From Chryseobacterium sp. JAH (GTDB taxonomy: Bacteria; Bacteroidota; Bacteroidia; Flavobacteriales; Weeksellaceae): a stretch of 64,000 nucleotides of DNA. Under the pieces are notes generated by a model, which made no database searches, was not told the DNA's origin, and was given only the letters and a program-made list of their open reading frames with translations. How positions within the stretch are numbered: position 1 is the first letter of the stretch; the number at the start of each line of letters is the position of its first letter. Shown piece by piece: positions 10,397 to 18,600 of this stretch. The stretch is from the NCBI RefSeq assembly GCF_001507335.1, contig NZ_LMAH01000002.1, forward strand, positions 248,001 through 312,000. The letters run 5' to 3'. Made by a program: the position numbers and the translations under genes.

Positions 10397-12097
10397 TTAT
10401 GCCAATTTCATCAAAACATTCTCATCAATCTTCTCGACCTTCACCAAACCTCCTTTAGTCAAAGTTTTAGAAGCCTTATCCCATTTTTTTCCTGATAACT
10501 GACTTCTTTCTTTTACTTCAGCTAAAGAAAACACCTCTTCACGAGAATTTAAAATCTCCAGAATCACTTTCTCATCTTCTCCCAATTCAACTTGAGGAAC
10601 GGTTTTCTCAGGCTTCATTTGTGGGAAGAACAATACTTCCTGAATGGATGCATTATTCGTTAAAAACATAATTAATCTGTCCATTCCAATTCCCATTCCT
10701 GAAGTTGGCGGCATTCCGTATTCCAAAGCTCTCAGGAAATCTTCGTCAATAAATTGTCCTGCTTCATCATCTCCTTTTTCAGCTAATTTTAACTGATCTT
10801 CAAAACGCTCTCTCTGATCGATTGGGTCATTTAATTCTGAATATGCATTGGCAATTTCTTTACCGCAAACCATCAATTCAAAACGCTCGGTAAGACCTTC
10901 CTGACTTCTGTGTTTCTTGGTTAAAGGTGACATTTCTACAGGATAATCAGTAATAAACGTCGGCTGAATGAAGTTACCTTCACATTTTTCACCAAAAATT
11001 TCGTCAATTAATTTTCCTTTACCCATCGTTTCATTCACCTCAATTCCGATAGATTTGGCAAAATCAAACAATTCCTGCTCAGATTTTCCGGTAATGTCGA
11101 AACCAGTATATTTTTGAATCGCTTCCGTCATTGAAACTCTTGCATATGGTGCCTTGAAATCAATTTCCTGATCTCCAAACTTTGCTTTTGTAGTTCCGTT
11201 TACCGCGATGGCGCAATGTTCTATCATTCTCTCAGTGAAATCCATCATCCAGTAGTAATCTTTGTAGGCAACGTAGATTTCCATTACTGTAAACTCTGGG
11301 TTGTGCGTTCTGTCCATCCCTTCATTTCTGAAGTTTTTAGAGAATTCATACACTCCGTCAAAACCACCAACGATCAATCTTTTCAGATATAATTCATTAG
11401 CAATTCTCATATATAAAGGAATATCCAAAGCATTGTGATGCGTGATAAACGGTCTAGCAGCCGCTCCTCCTGGAATCGCCTGCAAAACCGGAGTTTCAAC
11501 CTCGATATACCCTGCATCATTGAAAAACTGACGCATTGCGGTGTACATTTTTGTTCTCTTCACGAAAGTTTCCTTAACCTGAGGATTTACAATTAAATCT
11601 ACATAACGCTGTCTGTATCTTAATTCAGGATCGTTGAAAGCATCGTGCACTACTCCGTTCTCATCAGTTTTTGCCTGAGGAAGTGGTCTTAAAGTTTTCG
11701 TTAAAAGTGTAAAGTTTTTCACTAAAACCGTCATTTCTCCAACCTGAGTCGTGAACAGTTCTCCTTCGATTCCGATGATATCACCGATGTCTAAAAGATG
11801 TTTGTAAACATCGTTGTATAAAGTTTTATCTTCTCCCGTACAGATTTCGTCTCTGTTGAAGTACACCTGAATTTTCCCTGTAGAATCCTGCAATTCAGCA
11901 AAAGAAGCTTTACCCTGAATACGGCGAGACATCAATCTGCCCGCAATCTTCACCTGTTTACTTTCAGAAAAATCCTGTTTTATAGATTCTGTAGTATCTG
12001 TAACCGTGTATTCTTCTGCAGGGAATGCGTTGATTCCCATGTCAACAAGCTTATTCAGCTTTTCTCTTCTAATGATTTCTTGTTCTGATAATTGCAT
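10397..12097 (-). CDS. lysS: Lysyl-tRNA synthetase, class II
   Basis: 566 residues. The N-terminal OB-fold anticodon-binding domain (about 50-150) contains RRIQGKASFAELQD. The class II catalytic core follows, with ELRYRQRYVDLI (motif 1 region), FRNEGMDRTHNPEFT (motif 2) and GMGIGMDRLIMFLT (motif 3). It attaches lysine to tRNA-Lys. The E. coli enzyme ends soon after the FFPQMKP equivalent; this one continues about 65 residues, with an Ala/Lys-rich segment that looks like a small winged-helix or helical domain. I believe longer forms are common in Bacteroidota. Monocistronic, with its own terminator. Confidence 0.97.
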   Translation of the reverse strand: MQLSEQEIIRREKLNKLVDMGINAFPAEEYTVTDTTESIKQDFSESKQVKIAGRLMSRRIQGKASFAELQDSTGKIQVYFNRDEICTGEDKTLYNDVYKHLLDIGDIIGIEGELFTTQVGEMTVLVKNFTLLTKTLRPLPQAKTDENGVVHDAFNDPELRYRQRYVDLIVNPQVKETFVKRTKMYTAMRQFFNDAGYIEVETPVLQAIPGGAAARPFITHHNALDIPLYMRIANELYLKRLIVGGFDGVYEFSKNFRNEGMDRTHNPEFTVMEIYVAYKDYYWMMDFTERMIEHCAIAVNGTTKAKFGDQEIDFKAPYARVSMTEAIQKYTGFDITGKSEQELFDFAKSIGIEVNETMGKGKLIDEIFGEKCEGNFIQPTFITDYPVEMSPLTKKHRSQEGLTERFELMVCGKEIANAYSELNDPIDQRERFEDQLKLAEKGDDEAGQFIDEDFLRALEYGMPPTSGMGIGMDRLIMFLTNNASIQEVLFFPQMKPEKTVPQVELGEDEKVILEILNSREEVFSLAEVKERSQLSGKKWDKASKTLTKGGLVKVEKIDENVLMKLA

Positions 12098-12296
12098 TAT
12101 AATTCAATTTTTTCGAATTGCAAAAATAAGGAAATTTAAGCGTTTATGAAACTGGAATTTTACTTAAACCACAAAAGTCACAAAAGTTTCGTATTAGATT
12201 GAAGATGTGATGATTTTCGGTATAATGTTCAAAAATTTTGGTTTTTAATTATTAAACCGAATCAACTTTAACAATACTGATTATCAATCTATTGAA

Positions 12297-12437
12297 AAAC
12301 AATCAATAGCGTCGGGCTTTAGCTCGATGTATATTTACAGAATCAAAGGGCTTTAGCCAAAACTTCACAGTAGGTTTAGGCTAAAGCCAGTTTCAAAATA
12401 TTCATTAGAAAACCGGTTAAAACCCGTTCCTATTGAT
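12297..12437. repeat. Dispersed GGCTAAAGCC repeat element, copy 1
   Basis: A non-coding stretch with imperfect terminal inversion: CAATCAATAG near the left end and CTATTGATAATTG at the right end. Internal palindromic blocks are GGGCTTTAGCC (12348-12358) and AGGCTAAAGCC (12378-12388). A second copy of its right half (GGCTAAAGCC, then a YGTTCCTATTGA end) lies at 26671-26730. It occupies part of the 615-base gene-free gap 12098-12712. I see nothing else in that gap except the second repeat at 12600-12665. Confidence 0.6.
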
Positions 12438-12599
12438 AATTGAAAAATAATTTACTAACATAACTCAGGTTCTTAAATCAAAATACTTCAACAAAAAATG
12501 TTTCAAGATTTCGATTTCGATTTTGAACGGAAGTGTTTCCATTAGATTTTGCAAAAGTAGTATGCTGAGTCTCTGATAAAATTTAGTTGATTGCTACAA

Positions 12600-12665
12600 A
12601 ATCGCAGCCCGACTTGAGTGGAGCTCTTTTTGTGAGAAGGAACGACGAGCAAAAAAGAGGGAACC
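12600..12665 (-). repeat. Degenerate copy of the trp-operon hairpin repeat
   Basis: Reverse-oriented and diverged relative to the repeats at 16699-16768 and 18435-18505. It keeps an ATCGC end, CTTGAGTGGAG (CTTGAGCGGAA in the others), the CTCTTTTTG block and the AGCAAAAAAGAGGG block. It lies between lysS and rlmF. Confidence 0.5.
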
Positions 12666-12712
12666 CCTTCGACAAGCTCAGGATAAACTACTGGCGAAAA
12701 AGAAAATTACAC

Positions 12713-13636
12713 TCAAAAACTATTTCTCCTGTTTTTAGGAATAAAAGTCCAGGCTAAAATTCTGCTGACCTTCTGGCCCTGAGCCATATCAATCGTTTTT
12801 ACTTCGAGAGCGCCTATTTTCTTTAAAAGTGAATTTAATTTAAATAAATTCTCCTTTTTTGAAACCAAGCAGGTAAACCAAAGAATTTGAGAAGAGTACA
12901 AAACGCTTTCCTCAATCATTTTTGAGACGAAAGCCAGTTCGCCACCTTCGCACCAAAGTTCAGCCTGTTGCCCGCTGAAATTGAGACTTGGTTTTTGAAC
13001 TTTTGAATTTTTAAGATTTTTTGTTTTTCTCAGGTTACCTTTTAACGCAGATTCCTCAGAATCATGAAATGGCGGATTGCACATGGAGAAAGTAAACTTA
13101 TCTTTAGAAGTAAGAATATTTTTAAAGATAAAATTTGAATCCGGCTGAAATTTCAATTGAATATTTTCAGAAAAGTCCGGATTTTCATCCAAAATATTTT
13201 GGGCATTGTCTAAAGATTTTTGATTGATATCTGTTCCTAACATTTCCCAGCCATAAGACTGATGTGCAAGCAGCGGATAAACCAAATTGGCTCCTGTTCC
13301 GATGTCCAGACCTTTTACAGATAAACCTTTCGGGACTTCTTTAGAATTTCCTGCCAGTAAATCAGCGATATAATGAATGTAATCTGCACGTCCCGGAATG
13401 GGCGGACAAAGATTTTCGTCTGGAATATTCCAGTTTTTAATCTGATAAAAATGCTGTAACAAAGCTTTGTTAAGCAATTTTACTGCTTTGGGAATACTGA
13501 AATTGATAGTTAAATTCCCGTAAGCACTGGCAAAAACATAATGTTTCAGTTCCGGCACACAGGAAATCAACTGTTCAAAATCGTAAGGATTTCGGTGGAG
13601 ATTTCTTGTGTGCAGTACTGATTTTTCGGTGGCCAT
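12713..13636 (-). CDS. rlmF: 23S rRNA (adenine1618-N6)-methyltransferase
   Basis: 307 residues. It begins with the family signature HTRNLHRNPYDFEQL and CPPIPGRADYIHYIADLL. It then has a Rossmann SAM site GLDIGTGANLVYPLL and the N6-adenine methyltransferase motif IV CNPPFHDS. This matches RlmF (YbiN), which methylates A1618 of 23S rRNA. Length agrees with the family. The stop lies 76 bases from a dispersed repeat, and the start is 3 bases from the stop of the upstream cytochrome c gene, suggesting co-transcription with it. Confidence 0.93.
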   Translation of the reverse strand: MATEKSVLHTRNLHRNPYDFEQLISCVPELKHYVFASAYGNLTINFSIPKAVKLLNKALLQHFYQIKNWNIPDENLCPPIPGRADYIHYIADLLAGNSKEVPKGLSVKGLDIGTGANLVYPLLAHQSYGWEMLGTDINQKSLDNAQNILDENPDFSENIQLKFQPDSNFIFKNILTSKDKFTFSMCNPPFHDSEESALKGNLRKTKNLKNSKVQKPSLNFSGQQAELWCEGGELAFVSKMIEESVLYSSQILWFTCLVSKKENLFKLNSLLKKIGALEVKTIDMAQGQKVSRILAWTFIPKNRRNSF

Positions 13637-13639
13637 GAA

Positions 13640-14002
13640 TTATTTTTTCTGTGAAAGAATATATTCCACCATTTTTTTAGCATCTTCTTTTGACACTTGA
13701 GGATGAGGCTGCATCGGAACACTTCCCCAAACTCCGCTTCCACCTTCAATAATTTTTGAAGCCAGCAATTCAATATCCTTTTGAGAATATTTTGCTGCGA
13801 TTTCTTTGTATGAAGGTCCTATCAGTCTTTCTTCAGCATTATGACAAGCCATACAGTCAGATGTCTCTATTAAACTCTGTCCCGAAATATTGGTCGCGAT
13901 AGGTGTAGAAGCATCTGATGATGGTTGTATCTCTGAATTTTCTTTTTTAGAACAAGAAATAATAAGCAAACTTACTACTCCTGTTAAAAATAGTTTTTTC
14001 AT
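13640..14002 (-). CDS. Lipoprotein c-type cytochrome (class I, single haem)
   Basis: 120 residues. The N-terminus MKKLFLTGVVSLLIISC is a lipoprotein signal with a lipobox Cys17. The haem site is C50-M-A-C-H54. The sequence then has GPSYKEIAAKY and the probable axial Met97 in VPMQPHP, typical of small cytochrome c-551/552-type electron carriers. It probably sits anchored in the periplasm and shuttles electrons in respiration. Its start overlaps the stop of the small lipoprotein gene by one base, and rlmF follows after 3 bases, giving a three-gene unit. Confidence 0.92.
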   Translation of the reverse strand: MKKLFLTGVVSLLIISCSKKENSEIQPSSDASTPIATNISGQSLIETSDCMACHNAEERLIGPSYKEIAAKYSQKDIELLASKIIEGGSGVWGSVPMQPHPQVSKEDAKKMVEYILSQKK

Positions 14003-14217
14003 TATTTAGCTGATGCCGTAGAATCTGTAGACGGTGATGGAGCAGGAATTGCAGTTGCCGGAGCAGTTTCTGTTTTGGCAGTTGAATCAGTTACTACGGT
14101 AGCAGCTTCCGGTTCTGGTAACATGGTATTGCTGTCCTGTAATGATTTATCAGTTTTCTTTGAACAGCTTACTGCGAACAAACTTCCGATAAATGCGATT
14201 GCTAATACTTTTTTCAT
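14002..14217 (-). CDS. Small low-complexity lipoprotein
   Basis: 71 residues with a lipoprotein signal MKKVLAIAFIGSLFAVSC (Cys18). The mature part is short and rich in Ala, Thr, Ser, Pro and Glu, with no recognisable domain, so it looks intrinsically disordered. Its stop overlaps the start of the cytochrome c gene by one base. A likely -7 box (TACTTTTG on the minus strand, 14294-14301) lies 77 bases upstream. The role is unknown; an envelope lipoprotein linked to the cytochrome is inference from context. Confidence 0.75.
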   Translation of the reverse strand: MKKVLAIAFIGSLFAVSCSKKTDKSLQDSNTMLPEPEAATVVTDSTAKTETAPATAIPAPSPSTDSTASAK

Positions 14218-14412
14218 AGGTATATTTTAATTATTATTTTTTGCAATTAAAAATCGAATGATTCATTCACCGATTTATGATTTTATTTGAAGGCAAAAGT
14301 ATAAAAATAAAGTTTGAAATAAGAGAACTGCGGGCTTTTTTAAATCATATTTGTACAATATTATATTAATTAATAATGATTACATTTAAGTATCATTATT
14401 TAAATAGAGTTT

Positions 14413-15060
14413 ATGATTATTTTGTCCAAAATTTTATACTTTTTAAGTCACCATGGTTTCTCTTCTGTGCTGATTTTTATTTTGTTTTTTGGACTTTTAT
14501 CCATTGTCACCAAAAAATTCTGGCTGCTGATTTTTATTATACCACTATCTATCGCAAACGGGTTAGCCAGCCAGTTTCTTAACGCATGGTTCCTCAACAC
14601 ATATGGTGTGCAAAGCACCGCAATTGTGACTTCAGATATTGAAACCAATTCAACGTTGAATAATAAGTATATCCACGAGTATGAAGCTATTGTTAAGAAG
14701 CAAAATGGTCAATATGTTGAAACCAATTTTTCGACGATGTCTGCCGCTATTTATCCCATTGAAAATGCGATTAAAATACCCGATGCAGATCAAGAATTTC
14801 CTGTAAAATTTATTCCCGGATATGAAAAAAACATCGTCATTCTGTATCAGCAATCTGATGAAGGAAAAAAACTTCAACAGTACAAACTACAGGAACCGAT
14901 TAATTCCGCAAAAATAAAATACGAAGCCGATCCTACTAATAAAGAATTCATTGAAGAATACATCTCTGCATTGGAAGATTATTTGAAATTACATGACAAT
15001 GTGGAGTATAGAACTAAAATTAATCACTTAAAAAAAGAAGCACAAGCCTTAAAAAAATAA
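14413..15060 (+). CDS. Hypothetical membrane protein
   Basis: 215 residues. One or two membrane segments lie at about 15-60 (VLIFILFFGLLSIV and LLIFIIPLSIAN). A mostly soluble region follows (about 65-175), ending in a charged helical tail (about 175-215) that could form a coiled coil. I do not recognise a family. It lies just before the trp leader region on the same strand, but its stop precedes the trp promoter, so it is probably a separate unit. An overlapping frame (14376-14582) is a shadow. Confidence 0.7.
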   Translation: MIILSKILYFLSHHGFSSVLIFILFFGLLSIVTKKFWLLIFIIPLSIANGLASQFLNAWFLNTYGVQSTAIVTSDIETNSTLNNKYIHEYEAIVKKQNGQYVETNFSTMSAAIYPIENAIKIPDADQEFPVKFIPGYEKNIVILYQQSDEGKKLQQYKLQEPINSAKIKYEADPTNKEFIEEYISALEDYLKLHDNVEYRTKINHLKKEAQALKK

Positions 15061-15073
15061 ATTCTTTTTTTTG

Positions 15074-15103
15074 TTTGTGATATTAAAAAATTATCTACAT
15101 TTG
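15074..15103 (+). promoter_or_regulatory. trp operon promoter
   Basis: TTTG at 15074-15077 and TACATTTG at 15096-15103 match the Bacteroidota -33 and -7 (TAnnTTTG) boxes with an 18-base spacer. Transcription should begin a few bases later, at about 15106-15110. That is on or next to the ATG of the leader peptide (15108), so the leader may be translated from a leaderless mRNA. Confidence 0.7.
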
Positions 15104-15107
15104 CCAT

Positions 15108-15185
15108 ATGTTTAATACAACTAACAATTTTTGGTGGTGGCACTCAAACTCTTCGTCGGGTCTGATGCTATTATCTTGTTGTTAA
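15108..15185 (+). CDS. trpL: trp operon leader peptide
   Basis: A 25-codon frame from ATG 15108 to TAA 15183-15185, with three consecutive Trp codons (TGG at codons 9-11, 15132-15140) followed by His. It directly precedes an intrinsic terminator and trpE. This is the layout of a ribosome-mediated attenuation leader: scarce Trp-tRNA would stall the ribosome at the TGG run and favour the antiterminator. No room exists for a normal ribosome binding site between the -7 box and the ATG. Confidence 0.85.
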   Translation: MFNTTNNFWWWHSNSSSGLMLLSCC

Positions 15186-15250
15186 TTTACGACTAGAATA
15201 TTATAGAAAAATATATAGACTTTGACGATTTCGTTGAAGTCTTTTTTTTT
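15153..15250 (+). terminator. trp attenuator with mutually exclusive antiterminator
   Basis: Terminator: arms GACTTTGACGA (15218-15228) and TCGTTGAAGTC (15231-15241) pair over 11 bp with two G-U pairs, then nine T (15242-15250). Antiterminator: TCGTC (15153-15157) pairs with GACGA (15224-15228), and GTC (15160-15162) with GAC (15218-15220), with G-U pairs between. The two structures share the 15218-15228 arm. The antiterminator strand lies within the leader reading frame just after the Trp codons, as needed for attenuation by translation. Confidence 0.82.
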
Positions 15251-15272
15251 GTCAAAATTTAAAATTATCAAA

Positions 15273-16691
15273 ATGTTTAGCAACAAAATTCATATAAAAA
15301 CAACATCTCGAAAGTCATTAGGTGATCTTCAGACACCGATGAATATCTATCTTCAGATTCGCGACAAGTTCAGAGATACAATCTTGCTTGAAAGTTCGGA
15401 TATTAAAAGTACAGACAATAACTTTTCATTTATTGCCATCAATGCAATTGCAGGAATTGAAATTAAAAATCTTCATGAGTTTGAAATCAAATTTCCGAAT
15501 GAAAGTCCTGAAAAAAAACCTTTAGAAAACATCAAAGTGACTGATTTGCTTAATGATTTTTCCAAAGTTTTTGTATGTGAAAAAACCAATGAAAAAATAG
15601 AAGAAATCGCTCAGAGCCTTTTTGGGTACACAAGTTTTGATGCTGTTCCGCTTTTTGAGAAAATTGATTTTAAACCCCAAACAAAAGAAGTTGAAATTCC
15701 AATCCTTCGTTACAGATTGTATCAGTATGTGATTGCTATCAATCATTACAATGACGAGATGCATTTAATAGAAAACGAAATCAGTGGCGTAAAATCTGAG
15801 GTGTACACTTTGGAAAATTTAATCAAAAATAAAAACTCTGTTGTTTTTCCTTTTGAAAAAACAGATGAAGAAACATCAAATCTTACAGATGAAGAATATC
15901 TTGAATTGGTCAAGCTTGCCCAAAAACACTGCATGAGAGGCGATGTTTTTCAATTGGTTTTAAGCAGAAGATTTGAGCAGAAATTTAAAGGAGATGAATT
16001 TAATGTCTATCGTGCTTTGAGAAATATCAATCCTTCACCTTATCTTTTCTTTTTTGATTACGGAAATTACAAATTATTCGGATCAAGTCCTGAAAGTCAG
16101 TTGATTATTAAAGATAACAAAGCCATTATTCATCCAATTGCAGGAACTTTTAAAAGAACAAATGATTTTGAAACCGATTTAAAATCTGCTGAGGCCTTAA
16201 AAAAAGACTCGAAAGAAAATGCAGAACATACAATGTTAGTTGATTTAGCACGAAATGATCTGGGAAAACTTGGGAAAAATGTAACTGTAACCAAACTGAA
16301 AGAAATCCAGCTTTTTTCTCACGTGATTCATATGGTCAGCGAAGTGACTGCTGATTTAGAAGAAAATACCAATCCGTTTGAAGTGGTTTCTGCCACATTT
16401 CCGCAGGGAACTTTAAGCGGAGCGCCAAAATATAAAGCCCTTGAACTTATCAATGAATATGAAAAAGATTCTCGAGGCTATTACGGAGGCTGCATTGGGA
16501 TGATTGGTTTAAATGGCGATTGTAATCAGGCCATTATGATCAGAACCTTTTTAAGCAAAAACAACACTTTGTTTTATCAGGCCGGAGCAGGATTAGTAGC
16601 GAAATCAGTTCCCAAAAATGAACTGGAAGAAGTTAACAATAAGCTGAATGCATTGAAACGAGCTGTTGAAAAAGCTGAAAAATTGGTTTAG
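15273..16691 (+). CDS. trpE: Anthranilate synthase component I
   Basis: 472 residues from the ATG at 15273. A longer frame back to a TTG at 15222 would start inside the terminator stem, so it is rejected. TrpE converts chorismate and glutamine-derived ammonia to anthranilate, with TrpG. The N-terminal LLESSD segment is the conserved tryptophan feedback site. The C-terminal chorismate-binding domain shows GDVFQLVLSRRF, FGSSPESQL, HPIAGTFKR, HTMLVDLARNDLG, PQGTLSGAPK and GYYGGCIGM. It is the first structural gene after the attenuator; a hairpin repeat separates it from trpG. Confidence 0.96.
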   Translation: MFSNKIHIKTTSRKSLGDLQTPMNIYLQIRDKFRDTILLESSDIKSTDNNFSFIAINAIAGIEIKNLHEFEIKFPNESPEKKPLENIKVTDLLNDFSKVFVCEKTNEKIEEIAQSLFGYTSFDAVPLFEKIDFKPQTKEVEIPILRYRLYQYVIAINHYNDEMHLIENEISGVKSEVYTLENLIKNKNSVVFPFEKTDEETSNLTDEEYLELVKLAQKHCMRGDVFQLVLSRRFEQKFKGDEFNVYRALRNINPSPYLFFFDYGNYKLFGSSPESQLIIKDNKAIIHPIAGTFKRTNDFETDLKSAEALKKDSKENAEHTMLVDLARNDLGKLGKNVTVTKLKEIQLFSHVIHMVSEVTADLEENTNPFEVVSATFPQGTLSGAPKYKALELINEYEKDSRGYYGGCIGMIGLNGDCNQAIMIRTFLSKNNTLFYQAGAGLVAKSVPKNELEEVNNKLNALKRAVEKAEKLV

Positions 16692-16698
16692 AACTTTC

Positions 16699-16768
16699 AT
16701 GGCGACAATTTCCGTCTTCCGCTCCCACTCTTTTGCTTCGCAAAAGGAGTTCCGCTCAAGCCAGGTCG
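16699..16768 (+). repeat. Hairpin repeat inside the trp operon, copy A
   Basis: About 70 bases nearly identical to 18435-18505. It has an outer pairing GCGAC ... GTCGC and a central hairpin with arms CTTTTGC and GCAAAAG around TTC, followed by GGAGTTCCGCTCAAG. It fills most of the 135-base gap between trpE and trpG, where the other trp genes are close or overlapping. Confidence 0.75.
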
Positions 16769-16826
16769 CATATTTGACCTCAGTTCAGCATCTGATAACA
16801 ATTAAAAATTTAGTAAAAAAATAACG

Positions 16827-17423
16827 ATGACAACAGAAATAAATAAACCATCAACAAAAATATTGGTCTTCGACAATTACGACAGCTTTACTTATAATCT
16901 CGTCCAGATGATCGAAAAAATCACAAATGATAAAGTTGATGTCTACCGGAATGATGAAATTTCATTGGACGACATCGAAAAATATGACAAAATCATTCTA
17001 TCGCCAGGTCCCGGAATCCCTGAAGAAGCGGGAATTTTATTGGATTTAATTAAAAAATATGCTCCAACAAAAAGTATTTTAGGTGTTTGTCTCGGTCAGC
17101 AGGCAATCGCCGAAGCGTTTGGTGGAAACCTGATTAATCTTTCAGAGATTTTTCACGGTGTGGCAACAACTTCTAAAACAATTAAAGAGAATACTAAACT
17201 TTTCAAAAACTTATCTGAAGAAATCGAGGTTGGGAGATACCACAGCTGGGCTGTAAATAATAAAAATTTCCCTGACGAACTAGAAATAACGGCAATCGAT
17301 AATGACGGAATGATCATGGCGTTACAACATAAAACCTATGATGTTCACGGAGTTCAGTTTCATCCTGAAAGCATTTTAACACCTGAAGGAGAAGCAATTA
17401 TGAAAAATTTTCTTTTAAATTAA
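16827..17423 (+). CDS. trpG: Anthranilate synthase component II (glutamine amidotransferase)
   Basis: 198 residues, class I glutamine amidotransferase. It begins with FDNYDSFTYNLVQ. It has SPGPGIPEEAGI, the nucleophile Cys in GVCLGQQAIAEAFGG, and the His/Glu pair in GVQFHPESILTPEG. It releases ammonia from glutamine for TrpE. The same protein often also serves PabB in folate synthesis; no pabB is in the window. It is followed 17 bases later by trpD. Confidence 0.95.
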   Translation: MTTEINKPSTKILVFDNYDSFTYNLVQMIEKITNDKVDVYRNDEISLDDIEKYDKIILSPGPGIPEEAGILLDLIKKYAPTKSILGVCLGQQAIAEAFGGNLINLSEIFHGVATTSKTIKENTKLFKNLSEEIEVGRYHSWAVNNKNFPDELEITAIDNDGMIMALQHKTYDVHGVQFHPESILTPEGEAIMKNFLLN

Positions 17424-17440
17424 TCTCCAATCTCACCATT

Positions 17441-18427
17441 ATGAAAGAAATCCTAGAATATCTATTCAACCATCACACTTTGTCCAAATCTGAGGCAAAA
17501 GCGATTATGATTGAGATTGCTCAAAATAAATTCAATACTGCAGAAGTAACTGCATTCATCACCGTTTTTTTGATGCGAAATATCACCTTAAATGAGTTGG
17601 AAGGTTTCAGACAGGCGTTGCTACAAATGGCCGTTTCCGTTGACATTGACTCAAGCGACGCTCTGGATATTGTAGGAACAGGCGGTGACGGAAAAAATAC
17701 GATCAACATTTCTACATTAGCAAGTTTTGTGATTGCAGGAGCCGGACAGAAAGTGACCAAACATGGCAACTATGGCGCTTCAGCAATTACTGGTTCATCG
17801 AATGTATTGGAAGCGTTAGGCTATCAGTTCAAGAAAACTTCAGAAGAACTCAATTACGATCTGGAAAATGCCAACATCTGTTTTCTGCATGCTCCGTATT
17901 TTCATCCGGCATTGCAGTCGGTGGTAGCTTTGCGGAAATCTCTAGGTTTACGCACGTTTTTCAATTTACTCGGACCTTTGGTTAATCCTGTAAAACCACA
18001 GTTTTCGGTGATTGGTGTTTACAATCTTGAGATTGCAAGAATATATCAATATTTACTGCAAAAAGACGATCGTGAATTCATCATAGTGCATGGATTAGAT
18101 GGTTATGACGAAATAAGTTTAACCAGTGACAGCAAAATGATCACAAAAAACAGCGAAGAAATTTATTCAACGAAAGATTTAGGTTTTAACACCTTACTGC
18201 CCGAAAGCATACAGGCTGGTGAAACAGCATATGAATCAGCAAAAATTTTCAGAAATATTCTGGAAGGAAACGGAACTTTTGAGCAGAATGCAGTTGTACT
18301 TGCGAATGCAGCGGTTGCCCTTCATCATACCGACAAATTCGGAACCTATGAAGACTGCCTTCTTCTTGCACAGGAAAGTTTAGAAAGCGGAAAAGCCCTG
18401 AGAAGCTTGAATAATTTGATACGATGA
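17441..18427 (+). CDS. trpD: Anthranilate phosphoribosyltransferase
   Basis: 328 residues. It shows the PRPP-binding loop DIVGTGGDGKNTINIST, the KHGNYGASAITGSSNVLEALG motif and NLLGPLVNP, all typical of TrpD. It transfers the phosphoribosyl group from PRPP to anthranilate, the second step of the pathway. It is a free-standing enzyme, not fused to TrpG. A 173-base gap containing hairpin repeat copy B follows before trpC. Confidence 0.96.
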   Translation: MKEILEYLFNHHTLSKSEAKAIMIEIAQNKFNTAEVTAFITVFLMRNITLNELEGFRQALLQMAVSVDIDSSDALDIVGTGGDGKNTINISTLASFVIAGAGQKVTKHGNYGASAITGSSNVLEALGYQFKKTSEELNYDLENANICFLHAPYFHPALQSVVALRKSLGLRTFFNLLGPLVNPVKPQFSVIGVYNLEIARIYQYLLQKDDREFIIVHGLDGYDEISLTSDSKMITKNSEEIYSTKDLGFNTLLPESIQAGETAYESAKIFRNILEGNGTFEQNAVVLANAAVALHHTDKFGTYEDCLLLAQESLESGKALRSLNNLIR

Positions 18428-18434
18428 ATTTTTT

Positions 18435-18505
18435 ATGGCGACAATTTCCGTCTACCACTCCCACTCTTTTGCTTCGCAAAAGGAGTTCCGCTCAAGACGG
18501 ATCGC
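18435..18505 (+). repeat. Hairpin repeat inside the trp operon, copy B
   Basis: Matches copy A (16699-16768) at nearly every position from ATGGCGACAATTTCCGTCT through GTTCCGCTCAAG, and has the same 7-bp hairpin. The remaining 95 bases before trpC (18506-18600) hold nothing I recognise. No coding capacity. Confidence 0.75.
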
Positions 18506-18600
18506 AATTTCTCCATGACAAGAAATCTTCGTTAAAAAACAAAGAGAGCTAACGAAGGATAGGATAAAATTTTCAAATAATTCCACGCAAAAAAGGAAAA

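Noticed and set aside
15222..15272. TTG start of trpE inside the attenuator
   Set aside because: Starts within the terminator stem; the ATG at 15273 gives the normal TrpE beginning.
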